NCBI GenBank assembly: GCA_948144175.1
Contig: CANXME010002412.1
Location: 62,001 to 126,000, forward strand
Length of the DNA: 64,000 bases
From: Closterium sp. NIES-65
Lineage: Eukaryota; Streptophyta; Zygnematophyceae; Desmidiales; Closteriaceae
Direction: 5' to 3'
Positions 11,501 through 24,499 of this stretch are shown in pieces (position 1 is the first letter of the stretch; each line of letters begins with the position of its first letter). The position numbers were made by a program, and so were the translations under genes. Under the pieces are notes generated by a model. It saw only the letters and a program-made list of their open reading frames with translations. It had not been told where the DNA came from and did not search any database.

Positions 11501-14500
11501 CATGCTAGGCCCTTGCTCTTGCTATTTTGCACTTGCTAGGCCCTTGTTCTTGCAAATTTGCACACGCTAGGCCCTTGTTCTTGCTTTTTTGCACACGCTA
11601 GGCCCTTGTTCTTTTTATTTTGCACACGCATTTGCACATGCTAGGCCCTTATTCTTGCTATTTTGCACACGCTATGCCTTTGTTCTTTTTATTTTGCACA
11701 CGCTAGCCCCTTGTTCTTGCAATTTTGCACATGCTAGACCCTTGTTTTTTTTTTTTTTGCACATGCTAGGCCCTTGTTCTTGCTATTTCGCGAACGCTAG
11801 GTCCTTGTTCTTGATTTTTTGCACACGCTAGGCCCTTGCTCTTGCTATTTTGCACTTGCTAGGCCCTTGTTCTTGCAATTTCGCACGCGCTAGGCCCTTG
11901 TTCTTGCAATTTTGCACACGCTAGGCCCTTGTTCTTGCAATTTTGCACACGCTAGGCCCTTGTTCTTTTTATTTTGCACACGCTAGGCTTTTATTCTTGC
12001 TTTTTTGCACACGCTATGCCCGTGTTCTTTTTATTCTGCACATGCTTGGCCCTTGTTCTTGCAATTTTGCACATGCTAGACCCTTGTTCTTTTTATTTTG
12101 CACACGCTAGGCCCTTGTTCTTGCTATTTTGCACATGCTAGGCCCTTGTTCTTGCAATTTTGCACACGCTAGGCCCTTGTTCTTTTTATTTTGCATACGC
12201 TAGGCCCTTGTTCTTTTTATTTTGCACACGCTAGGCCCTTGTTCTTGCTATTTTGTGAACGCTAGGCCTTTGTTCTTGATTTTTTGCACACGCTAGGCCC
12301 TTGTTCTTGCAATTTTGCACACGCTAGGACCTTGTTCTTGCAATTTTGCACACGATAGGCCGTTGTTCTTTTTATTTTGCACACCCTAGGCCCTTGTTCT
12401 TGCAATTTTGCACACGCTAGGACCTTGTTCTTGCAATTTTGCACACGATAGGCCGTTGTTCTTTTTATTTTGCACACCCTAGGCCCTTGTTCTTTTTATC
12501 TTGCACACGCTAGGCCCTTGTTCTTTTTATTTTGCACACACTAGGCCCTTGTTCTTGCAATTTTTCACATGCTAGACCCTTGTTTTTTTTATTTTGCACA
12601 CGCTAGGCCCTTGTTCTTGCTATTTCGCGAACGCTAGGCCCTTTATATTAATTTTTTGCACACGCTAGCCCTTGCTCTTGCTACTTTGCACTCGCTAGGC
12701 CCTTGTTCTTGCAATTTTGCACATGCTAGGCCCTTGTTCTTGCAATTTTGTTCACGCTAGGCCCTTGTTCTTTTTATTTTGCACACGCTAGGCCCTTGTT
12801 CTTGCTATTTTGCACACGCTATGCCCTTGTTCTTTTTATTTTACACACGCTAGGCCCTTGTTCTTGCAATTTTGAACATGCTAGACCCTTGTTCGTTTTT
12901 TTTTTTGCACATGCTAGGCCCTTGTTCTTGCTATTTCGCGAACGCTAGGTCCTTGTTCTTGATTTTTTGCACACGCTAGGCCCTTGCTCTTGCTATTTTG
13001 CACTTGCTAGGCCCTTGTTCTTGCAATTTTGCACGCGCTAGGCCCTTGTTCTTGCAATTTTGCACAGGCTAGGCCCTTGTTCTTGCAATTTTGCACACGC
13101 TAGGCCCTTGTTCTTTTTATTTTGCACACGCTAGGCTCTTATTCTTGCTATTTTGCACACGCTATGCCCGTGTTCTTTTTATTTTGCACATGCTTGGCCC
13201 TTGTTCTTGCAATTTTGCACATGCTAGACCCTTGTTCTTTTTATTTTGCACACGCTAGGCCCTTGTTCTTTCTATTTTGCACATGCTAGGCCCTTGTTCT
13301 TGCAATTTTGCACACGCTAGGCCCTTGTTCTTTTTATTTTGCATACGCTAGGCCCTTGTTCTTTTTATTTTGCACACGCTAGGCCCTTGTTCTTGCTATT
13401 TTGCGAACGCTAGGCCCTTGTTCTTGATTTTTTGCACACGCTAGGCCCTTGTTCTTTTATTTTGCACACGCTAGGCCCTTGTTCTTGCAATTTTGCACAC
13501 GCTAGGACCTTGTTCTTGCAATTTTGCACACGATAGGCCGTTGTTCTTTTTATTTTGCACACCCTAGGCCCTTGTTCTTTTTATCTTGCACACGCTAGGC
13601 CCTTGTTCTTGCTATTTTGCACACGCTATGCCCTTGTCCTTTTTTTTTTGCACACACTAGGCCCTTGTTATTGCAATGTTTCACATGCTAGACCCTTGTT
13701 TTTTTTATTTTGCACACGCTAGGCCCTTTTTCTTGCTATTTCGCGAACGCTAGGCTCTTTATATTGATTTTTTGCACACGCTAGCCCTTGCTCTTGCTAC
13801 TTTGCGCTCGCTAGGCCCTTGTTCTTGCAATTTTGCACATGCTAGGCCCTTGTTCTTTTTATTTTGCACACGCTAGGCCCTTGTTCTTGGTATTTTGCAC
13901 ACGCTATGACTAGTTCTTTTTATTTTGCACACGCTAGGCCCTTGTTCTTGCAATTTTGCACATGCTAGACCCTTGTTCTTTTTTTTTTTTGCATATGCTA
14001 GGCCCTTGTTCTTGCTATTTCGCGAACGCTAGGTCCTTGTTCTTGATTTTTAGCACACGCTAGGCCCTTGCTCTTGCTATTTTGCACTTGCTAGGCCCTT
14101 GTTCTTGCAATTTTGCACGCGCTAGGCCCTTGTTCTTGCAATTTTGCACACGCTAGGCCCTTGTTCTTGCAATTTTGCACACGCTAGGCCCTTGTTCTTG
14201 TTATTTTGCACACGCTAGGCTCTTATTCTTGCTATTTTGCACACGCTATGCCCGTGTTCTTTTTATTTTGCACATGCTTGGCCCTTGTTCTTGCAATTTT
14301 GCACATGCTAGACCCTTGTTCTTTTTATTTTGCACACGCCAGGCCCTTGTTCTTGCTATTTTGCACACGCTAGGCCCTTGTTGTTGCAATTTTGCACACG
14401 CTAGGCCCTTGTTCTTTTTATTTTGCATACGCTAGGCCCTTGTTCTTGCTATTTTGCGAACGCTAGGCCCTTGTTCTTGATTTTTTGCACACGCTAGGCC

Positions 14501-15800
14501 CTTGTTCTTTTTATTTTGCACACGCTAGGCCCTTGTTCTTGCAATTTTGCACACGCTATGACCTTGTTCTTTCAATTTTGCACACGATAGGCCGTTGTTC
14601 TTTTTATTTTGCACACCCTAGGCCCTTGTTCTTTTTATCTTGCACACGCTAGGCCCTTGTTCTTGCTATTTTGCACACGCTATGCCCTTGTCCTTATTTT
14701 TTGCACACACTAGGCCCTTGTTCTTGCAATATTTCACATGCTAGACCCTTGTTTTTTTTTATTTTGCACACGCTAGGCCCTTGTTCTTGCTATTTCGCGA
14801 ACGCTAGGCCCTTTATATTGATTTTTTGCACACGCTAGCCCTTGCTCTTGCTACTTTGCGCTCGCTAGGCCCTTGTTCTTGCAATTTTGCACAGGCTAGG
14901 CCCTTGTTCTTTTTATTTTGCACACGCTAGGCCCTTGTTCTTGCTATTTTGCACACGCTATGACTTGTTCTTTTTATTTTGCACACGCTAGGCCCTTGTT
15001 CTTGCAATTTCGCACATGCTAGACCCTTGTTCTTTTTTTTTTTGCACATGCTAGGCCCTTGTTCTTGCTATTTCGAGAACGCTAGGTCCATGTTCTTGAT
15101 TTTTAGCACACGCTAGGCCCTTGCTCTTGCTATTTTGCACTTGCTAGGCCCTTGTTCTTGCAATTTTGCACGCGCTAGGCCCTTGTTCTTGCAATTTTGC
15201 ACACGCTAGGCCCTTGTTCTTGCAATTTTGCACACGCTAGGCCCTTGTTCTTTTTATTTTGCACAAGCTAGGCTCTTATTCTTGCTATTTTGCACACGCT
15301 ATGCCCGTGTTCTTTTTATTTTGCACATGCTTGGCCCTTGTTCTTGCAATTTTGCACATGCTAGACCCTTGTTCTTTTTATTTTGCACACGCTAGGCCCT
15401 TGTTCTTGCTATTTTGCACATGCTAGGCCCTTGTTCTTGCAATTTTGCACACGCTAGGCCCTTGTTCTTTTTATTTTGCATACGCTAGGCCCTTGTTCTT
15501 TTTATTTTGCACACGCTAGGCCCTTGTTCTTGCTATTTTGCGAACGCTAGGCCCTTGTTCTTGATTTTTTGCACACGCTAGGCCTTTGTTCTTTTTATTT
15601 TGCACACGCTAGGCCCTTGTTCTTGCAATTTTGCACACGATAGGCTTGTTGTTCTTTTTATTTTGCACACGCTAGGCCCTTGCTCTTGCTATTTTGCACT
15701 CGCTAGGCCCTTGTTATTTTTATTTTGCACACGCTAGGTCCTTGTTCTTTTTATTTTGCACACGCTAGGTCCTTGTTCTTATTATTTTGCACACGCAAGG
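8600..15800. repeat. Higher-order repeat of 31-mers, about 1.05-1.15 kb
   Basis: The marker CTATGCCCGTGTTC (one copy reads CCTGTGTTC) lies near 8,659, 9,742, 10,487, 12,017, 13,165, 14,249 and 15,302. The intervals are 1,083, 745, 1,530, 1,148, 1,084 and 1,053 bp, close to 35, 24, 49, 37, 35 and 34 monomers. The order of monomer subtypes around each marker is mostly kept. This is a multi-monomer unit with internal gains and losses. The best-matched neighbours are 13.1-14.2 kb and 14.2-15.3 kb. Confidence 0.75.
12303..12487. repeat. Tandem duplication of three monomers (93 bp)
   Basis: The trio containing CTAGGACC, CACACGATAGGCCG and CACACCCTAGG is present twice in a row; AGGACC lies at 12,326 and 12,419. 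Single copies of the trio appear elsewhere in this domain, for example near 9,000 and 13,500. Confidence 0.85.
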
Positions 15801-16055
15801 CCCTTGTTCTTTTTATTTTGCACACGCTAGGCCCTTGTTCTTGCAATTTTGCACACGATAGGCTTGTTGTTCTTTTTATTTTGCACACGCTAGGCCCTTG
15901 CTCTTGCTATTTTGCACTCGCTAGGCCCTTGTTATTTTTATTTTGCACACGCTAGGTCCTTGTTCTTTTTATTTTGCACACGCTAGGTCCTTGTTCTTAT
16001 TATTTTGCACACGCAAGGCCCTTGTTCTTTTTATTTTGCACACGCTAGGCCCTTG
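15620..16055. repeat. Tandem duplication of seven monomers (218 bp)
   Basis: The markers GATAGGCTTGTTG, TTATTTTTATTTTGC, CTAGGTCC (twice) and CACGCAAGG occur in the same order twice. GATAGGCTTG lies at 15,639 and 15,857. The offset of 218 is seven monomers plus one base, the extra base coming from the longer GGCTTGTTG variant. Confidence 0.8.
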
Positions 16056-16680
16056 TTCTTGCTATTTTGCACACACTATGCCCTTGTTCTTCTTATTTTG
16101 CACACGCTAGGCCCTTGTTCTTGCAATTTTGCACATGCTAGACCCTTGTTCTCTTTATTTTGCACACGCTAGGCCCTTGTTCTTGCTATTTCGCGAATGC
16201 TAGGTCCTTGTTCTTGGTTTCTTGCACACGCTAGGCCCTTGCTCTTGCTATTTTGCACTTGCTAGGCCCTTGTTCTTGCAATTTTGCACACGTTAGGCCC
16301 TTGTTCTTTTTATTTTGCATACGCTAAGACCTTGTTCTTGCTATTTTGCACACGCCATGGCCTTGTTCTTTTTATTTTGCACACGCCTGGCCCTTGTTCT
16401 TGCAATTTTGCACATGCTAGACCCTTGTTCTTTTTATTTTGCACACGCTTGGCCCTTGTTATTGCAATTTCGCGAACGCTAGACCCTTGTTCTTGTTTTT
16501 TGCACATGCTAGGCCCTTGCTCTTGCTATTTTGCGCTCGCTAGGCCCTTGTTCTTGCAATTTTGCACATGCTAGGCCCTTGTTCTTTTTATTTTGCATAC
16601 GATAGGGCCTTGTTCTTGCTATTTTGCACACGCTATGCCCTTGTTCTTTTTATTTTGCACACGCTAGGGCCTTGTTCTTG

Positions 16681-16710
16681 CTATTTTTGCAATTTTTATT
16701 TTGGACGTGG
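16681..16710. other. Junction: 31-bp array to GGACGT array
   Basis: The last 31-bp monomers are irregular: CTATTTTTGCAATTTTTA lies where one CTATTTTGCACACGC unit would be expected. The sequence breaks after TTTTG and continues directly as GACGTGGATGTGG; the final G of TTTTG can be counted on either side. There is no spacer and no target-site duplication that I can see. The flanking sequence 16,590-16,680 resembles 62,130-62,225 in the right array, which continues normally there. Confidence 0.9.
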
Positions 16711-17447
16711 ATGTGGACGAGGACATGGTCGTGGACGTGGACCTGGACGTGGACCTGGACGTGGACATGGACGTGGACATGGTCGTGGACGTGGACGTGG
16801 ACGTGGACATGGACGTGGACGTGGACGTGGACGTGGACATGGACGTGGACGTCGACGTGGACATGGACGTGGACGTGGACGTGGACGTGGACATGAACGT
16901 GGACGTGGACGTGGACGTGGATATGGACGTGGACGTGGAGGTGGACGTGGACGTGGACGTGGACGTGGACGTTGTCGTGGACGTGGACGTGGACGTCGAC
17001 GTGGACATGGACGTGGACGTGGACGTGGACCTGGACGTGGACGTGGACATGGACGTGGACGTGGATGTGGAGGACTTGGACGTGGACATGGACGTGGACG
17101 TGGACATGGACGTGGACCTGGACGTGGACGTGGACATGGACGTGGACGTGGATGTGGAGGACTTGGACGTGGACATGGACGTGGACGTGGACGTGGACAT
17201 GGACGTGGACGTGGACGTGGACGTGGATGTGGACGTGGACGTGGACGTGGACATGGACATGGACGTGGACGTGGACATGGACGTGGACGTGGACAGGGAC
17301 GTGGACGTGGACATGGACGTCGACATGGACGTGGACGTGGAGGTGGACGTGGACGTGGACGTGGACATGGACATGGACGTGGACGTGGACGTGGACATGG
17401 ACGTGATCGTAGACGTGGACGTGGACATGGACGTTGACGTGGACGTT

Positions 17448-20400
17448 GAGGACTTGAACGTGGACTGGACGTGGACGTGGACGTGGACGTGGACGTCGAC
17501 GTGGACATGGACGTGGACGTGGACGTGGACGTGGACATGGACGTGGACATGAACGTGGACGTGGACGTGGACGTGGACATGGATGTGGACGTGGACGTGG
17601 ACATGGAGGTGGACGTGGACGTGGACATGGACATGGACGAGGACGTGGACATGGACGTGGACGTGGACGTAGACGTGGACGTGGATGTGGACGTGAACGT
17701 GGATGGACGTGGACGTGGACGTGGACAGGGACGTGGACGTGGACGTGGACGTCGACATGGACATGGACGTGGACATGGACGTGGACGTGGACAGGGACGT
17801 GGACGTCGACATGGACGTGGACGTGGAGGTGGACGTGGACGTGGACGTGGACGTGGACGTGGTCGTGGACGTTTACGTGGACATGGACGTGGACGTGGAC
17901 GTGGACATGGAGATGGACATGGACGTAGACGTGGACATGGACGTGGACGTGGACGTGGACGTGGACGTGGACGTAGACGTGGACATGGACGTGGACGTGG
18001 ACATGGACGTGGACGTGGACGTGGACGTCGACGTGGACGTGGACATGGACGTGGACGTGGATGTGGACGTGGACGTGGATGTGGACGTGGACGTGGATGG
18101 ACGTCAACGTGGACGTGGACGTGGACATGGACGTGGACGTGGACGTCAACGTGGACGTGGACGTGGACGTGGACGTGGACGTGGAGGTGGACGTGGACGT
18201 GGACGTGGACATGGACGTGGACGTGGACGTGGACGTGGACGTGGACGTGGTCGTGGACGTGTACGTAGACATGGACGTGGACGTGGACGTGGACATGGAC
18301 ATGGACGTGGACGTGGACATGGACGTGGACGTGGACGTCGACGTGGACATGGACGTGGATGTGGACATGGACGTGGTCATGCACGTGGACGTGGACGTGG
18401 ACATGAACGTAGACGTGGACGTGGACGTGGACATGGACGTGGACGTGGACGTGGACATGGAGGTGGACGAGGACGTGGACATGGACGTGGACAAGGACGT
18501 GGATTTGGACGTGGACGTGGACGTGGACATGGACGTGGACGTGGACGTGGACGTCGACATGGACGTGGACGTGGAGGTGGACGTGGACGTGGACATGGAC
18601 GTGGACATCGACCTGGACGTGGACGTGGACATGGACGTGGACGTGGACGTGGATGTGGACGTGGACGTGGAGATGGACGTGGACATGGACGTGGACGTAG
18701 ACGTGGAGGTGGACATGGACGTAGACGTGGACATGGATGTGGACGTGGAGGTGGACGTGGACATGGACGTGGACGTGGACATGGACATGAACGTGGACAT
18801 GGACGTGGACGTGGACATGGACGTGGACATGGACGTGGACGTGGACGTGGACGTGGACATGGACGTGGACGTGGACGTGGACGTGGTCGTGGACGTGGAC
18901 GTGGATGTGGACATGGACGTGGACATGGACGTGGACGTGAACGTGGTCGTAGACGTGGACGTGGACATGGACGTGGACGTGGACGTGGACTTGGAGGACT
19001 TGAACGTGGACTGGACGTGGACGTGGACGTGGACGTGGACGTCGACGTGGACATGGACGTGGACGTGGACGTGGACCTGGACATGGACGTGGACGTGGAT
19101 GTGGAGGACTTGGACGTGGACATGGACGTGGACGTGGACATGGACTTGGACGTGGACGTGGACGTGGACGTCGACGTGGACATGGACGTGGACGTGGACG
19201 TGGACGTGGACGTGGATATGGACGTGGACATGGACGTGGACATGGACGTAGGCGTGGATTTGGACGTGGACGTGGACAGGGACGTGGACGTGGACGTGGA
19301 CGTCGACATGGACGTGGACGTGGAGGTGGATGTGGACATGGACGTGGACGTGGACCTGGACATGGACGTGGACGTGGTCGTGGACGTGGACGTGGACATG
19401 GACGTGGACGTGGACGTGGACGTGGAGGACTTGAACGTGGACTTGGACGTGGACATGGACGTGGACGTGGACATGGACGTGGACGTGGACATGGACGTGG
19501 ACGTGGACATGGAAAGGGACGTGGACGTGGACGTGGACGTCGACATGGACGTGGACGTGGACATGGACATGGACGAGGACGTGGACATGGACGTGGACGT
19601 GGACGTAGACGTGGACGTGGATGTGGACGTGAACGTGGATGGACGTGGACGTGGACGTGGACAGGGACGTGGACGTGGACGTCGACGTCGACATGGACAT
19701 GGACGTGGACATGGACGTGGACGTGGACAGGGACGTGGACGTTGACATGGACGTGGACGTGGAGGTGGACGTGGACGTGGACGTGGACGTGGACGTTGAG
19801 GTGGACGTGGACGTGGTCATGGACGTGTACGTGGACATGGACGTGGACGTGGACGTGGACATGGACATGGACGTGGACGTAGACGTGGACATGGACGTGG
19901 ACGTGGACGTGGACGTGGACGTAGACGTGGACATGGACGTGGACGTGGACATGGACGTGGATGTGGACGTGGACGTGGACGTCGACGTGGACGTGGACAT
20001 GGACGTGGACGTGGACGTGGACGTGGATGTGGACGTGGACGTGGATGGACGTCAACGTGGACGTGGACGTGGACATGGACGTGGACGTGGACGTCAACGT
20101 GGACGTGGACGTGGACGTGGACATGGACGTGGAGGTGGACGTGGACGTGGACGTGGACATAGACGTGGACGTGGACGTGGACGTGGACGTGGTCGTGGAC
20201 GTTTACGTGGACATGGACGTGGACGTGGACGTGGACATGGACATGGACGTGGACGTGGACATGGACGTGGACGTGGACGTCGACGTGGACATGGACGTGG
20301 ATGTGGACATGGACGTGGTCATGCACGTGGACGTGGACGTGGACATGAACGTAGACATGGACGAGGACGTGGACATGGACGTGGACAAGGACGTGGATTT

Positions 20401-23400
20401 GGACGTGGACGTGGACGTGGACATGGACGTGGACGTGGACGTGGACGTCGACATGGACGTGGACGTGGAGGTGGACGTGGACGTGGACATGGACGTGGAC
20501 ATCGACCTGGACGTGGACGTGGACATGGACGTGGACGTGGACGTGGATGTGGACGTGGACGTGGAGATGGACGTGGACATGGACGTGGACGTAGACGTGG
20601 ACGTGGACATGGACGTAGACGTGGACATGGATGTGGACGTGGAGGTGGACGTGGACATGGACGTGGACGTGGACATGGACATGAACGTGGACATGGACGT
20701 GGACGTGGACATGGACGTGGACATGGACGTGGACGTGGACGTGGACGTGGACATGGACGTGGACGTGGACGTGGTCGTGGACGTGGACGTGGATGTGGAC
20801 ATGGACGTGGACATGGACGTGGACGTGGACGTGGACGTGGTCCTCGACGTGGACGTGGACATGGACGTGGACGTGGACGTGGACTTGGAGGACTTGAACG
20901 TGGACTGGACGTGGACGTGGACGTGGACGTCGACGTCGACGTGGACATGGACGTGGACGTGGACGTGGACGTGGACATGGACATGGACGTGGATGTGGAG
21001 GACTTGGACGTGGACATGGACGTGGACGTGGACATGGACTTGGACGTGGACGTGGACGTGGACGTGGACATGGACGTGGACGTGGACGTGGACGTGGATA
21101 TGGACGTGGACATGGACGTGGACATGGACGTGGGCGTGGATTTGGACGTGGACGTGGACAGGGACGTGGACGTGGACGTGGACGTCGACATGGACGTGGA
21201 CGTGGAGGTGGATGTGGACATGGACGTGGACGTGGACCTGGACATGGACGTGGACGTGGACGTGGTCGTGGACGTGGACGTGGACATGGACGTGGACGTG
21301 GACGTGGACGTGGAGGACTTGAACGTGGACTTGGACGTGGACATGGACGTGGACGTGGACATGGACGTGGACGTGGACATGGACGTGGACGTGGACGTGG
21401 ACAGGGACGTGGACGTGGACGTCGACATGGACGTGGACGTGGACATGGACGTGGACGTGGACAGGGACGTGGACGTGGACGTGGTCGTGGACGTGGACGT
21501 GGACGTGGACGTGTACATGGACAGGGACGTGGACGTGGACGTGGAGGACGTGGACGTTGACGTGGACGTGGACATGGACGTGGTCGTGGACGTGGACGTG
21601 AACATGGACGTGGAGGAGGTGGACGTTGAGGTGGACGTGGACATGGACGTGGTCGTGGACGTGGAGGACTTGGACGTGGACGTGGACGTGAACGTGGACA
21701 TGGACGTGGTCGTGGACATGGACGTAGACGTGGACGTGGACCTGGACGTGGACATGGACGTGGACGTGGACGTGGACATGAACGTGGACGTGGACGTGGA
21801 TATGGACGTGGACGTGGAGGTGGACGTGGACGTGGACGTGGATGTGGACGTGGACATGGATGTGGACGTAGACGTGGACGTGGACGTTGTCGTGGATGTG
21901 GACGTGGACGTGGACGTCGACGTGGACATGGACGTGGACGTGGACGTGGACCTGGACGTGGACGTGGACATGGACGTGGACGTGGATGTGGAGGACTTGG
22001 ACGTGGACATGGACGTGGACGTGGACGTGGACATGGACGTGGACGTGGACGTGGACGTGGATGTGGACGTGGACGTGGACGTGGACGTGGATATGGACGT
22101 GGACGTGGACGTGGACATGGACGTGGACGTGGACGTGGACATGGACGTGGTCGTAGACGTGGACGTGGACATGGACGTGGACGTGGACGTGGAGGACTTG
22201 AACGTGGACTGGACGTGGACGTGGACGTGGACGTGGACGTCGACGTGGACATGGACGTGGACGTGGACGTGGACGTGGACATGGACGTGGACGTGGACGT
22301 GGACATGAACGTGGACGTGGACGTGGACCTGGACATGGATGTGGACGTGGACGTGGACATGGAGGTGGACGTGGACGTGGACATGGACATGGACGAGGAC
22401 GTGGACATGGACGTGGACGTAGACGTGGACGTGGATGTGGACGTGAACGTGGATGGACGTGGACGTGGACGTGGACAGGGACGTGGACGTGGACGTGGAC
22501 GTCGACATGGACATGGACGTGGACATGGACGTGGACTTGGACAGGGACGTGGACGTCGACATGGACGTGGACGTGGAGGTGGACGTGGACGTGGACGTGG
22601 ACGTGGACGTGGTCGTGGACGTGTACGTGGACATGGACGTGGACGTGGACGTGGACATCGACATCGACGTGGACGTAGACGTGGACATGGACGTGGACGT
22701 GGACGTGGACGTGGACGTGGACGTAGACGTGGACATGGACGTGGACGTGGACATGGACGTGGACGTGGACGTGGACGTGGACGTGGACATGGACGTGGAC
22801 GTGGACGTGGACGTGGATGTGGACGTGGACGTGGATGGACGTCAACGTGGATGTGGACGTGGACATGGACGTGGACGTGGACGTCAACGTGGACGTGGAC
22901 GTCGACGTGGACGTGGACGTGGAGGTGGACGTGGACGTGGACGTGGACATGGACGTGGATGTGGACGTGGACTTGGACGTGGACGTGGTCGTGGACGTGT
23001 ACGTGGACATGGACGTGGACGTGGACGTGGACATGGACATGGACATGGACGTGGACGTGGACATGGACGTGGACGTGGACGTCGACGTGGACATGGACGT
23101 GGATGTGGACGTGGACGTGGTCATGCACGTGGACGTGGACGTGGACATGGAGGTGGACGAGGACGTGGACATGGACGTGGACAAGGACGTGGATTTGGAC
23201 GTGGACGTGGACGTGGACATGGACGTGGACGTGGACGTGGACGTCGACATGGACGTGGACGTGGAGGTGGACGTGGACGTGGACATGGACGTGGACATCG
23301 ACCTGGTTGTGGACGTGGACATGGACGTGGACGTGGACGTGGATGTGGACGTGGACGTGGAGATGGACGTGGACATGGACGTGGACGTAGACGTGGACGT

Positions 23401-24110
23401 GGACATGGACGTAGACGTGGACATGGATGTGGACGTGGAGGTGGACGTGGACATGGACGTGGACGTGGACATGGACATGAACGTGGACATGGACGTGGAC
23501 GTGGACATGGACGTGGACATGGACGTGGACGTGGACGTGGACATGGACGTGGACGTGGACGTGGACGTGGTCGTGGACTTGGACGTGGATGTGGACATGG
23601 ACGTGGACATGGACGTGGACGTGGACATGGACGTGGTCGTAGACGTGGACGTGGACATGGACGTGGACGTGGACGTGGACTTGGAGGACTTGAACGTGGA
23701 CTGGACGTGGACGTGGACGTGGACGTCGACGTGGACATGGACGTGGACGTGGACGTGGACATGGACGTGGACGTGGATGTGGAGGACTTGGACGTGGACA
23801 TGGACGTGGACGTGGACATGGACTTGGACGTGGACGTCGACGTGGACGTGGACATGGACATGGACGTGGACGTGGACGTGGACGTGGATATGGACGTGGA
23901 CATGGACGTGGACATGGACGTGGGCGTGGATTTGGACGTGGACGTGGATTGGGACGTGGACGTGGACGTGGACGTCGACATGGACGTGGACGTGGAGGTG
24001 GATGTGGACATGGACGTGGACGTGGACCTGGACATGGACGTGGACGTGGTCGTGGACGTGGACGTGGACATGGACGTGGACGTGGACGTGGACGTGGACG
24101 TCGACGTGGA
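17448..24110. repeat. Three copies of a 1.9-kb unit (A+B) in the hexamer array
   Basis: Anchor phrases divide this stretch. Block A runs 17,448-18,994, 19,425-20,888 and 22,192-23,684 (1,546, 1,463 and 1,492 bp). Block B follows each at 18,994, 20,888 and 23,684, and is 431 and 425 bp in the first two cases. Each A carries the same internal landmarks in order: GAACGTGGATGGACG (17,695; 19,631; 22,447), GTGGATGGACGTCAACG (18,094; 20,042; 22,830) and a GGACAAGGACGTGGATTTGG block. An 879-bp segment at 21,313-22,192 separates copies 2 and 3. The copies differ by whole-hexamer gains and losses and by point changes. Confidence 0.75.
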
Positions 24111-24499
24111 CGTGGACGTGGACGTGGACGTGGACGTGGTCGTGGACGTGGACATGGTCGTAGACGTAGACGTGGACGTGGACGTGGTCGTGGACATGGA
24201 CGTGGACGTGGACGTGGACGTGGACGTGGACATGGACGTGGACGTGGACGTGGACGTAGACGTGGACGAGGACATGGATGTGGATGTCGAAGTGGACGTG
24301 GACGTGGACGTGGACATGGACGTGGACATGGACGTGGATGAGGACGTGGACGTGGACGTGGACATGGACGTGGACGTGGACGTGGACATGGACGTGGAGA
24401 TGGACATGGACGTGGACGTGGACGTGGAGGTGGACATGAACGTGGACATGGACGTGGACGTGGACGTGGACGTGGACGTGGACGTGGACGTGGACATGG

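Larger units (their letters stand above)
8065..16702 (+). repeat. 31-bp satellite array, left complex domain
   Basis: The same monomer and orientation continue, but from about 8,065 a new subtype dominates in which TTGCAATTTT is replaced by CTTTTTATTTT. An ordered cassette also appears: a poly-T monomer ending CACATGC, then TATTTCGCGAACGCTAGG, then GATTTTTTGCACACGC, then CTCTTGCTATTTTGCACTTGC, then a CACGCGC monomer. Another marker is a shortened monomer with CTTTATATTGATTTT (9,252; 12,641; 13,756; 14,811). The total is about 280 monomers. The array stops inside an aberrant monomer at 16,681-16,702, where the hexamer begins. No gene is present. Confidence 0.95.

Noticed and set aside
1..16702. 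Short Cys-rich frames of 60-130 codons in the 31-bp array (MQNCKNKG type in reverse, LGPCSCNFAHARPLF type forward)
   Set aside because: They are a 31-residue periodic reading of a 31-bp repeat in three phases, ending wherever an intact TAG falls in frame. The DNA variants are not biased to keep the protein.
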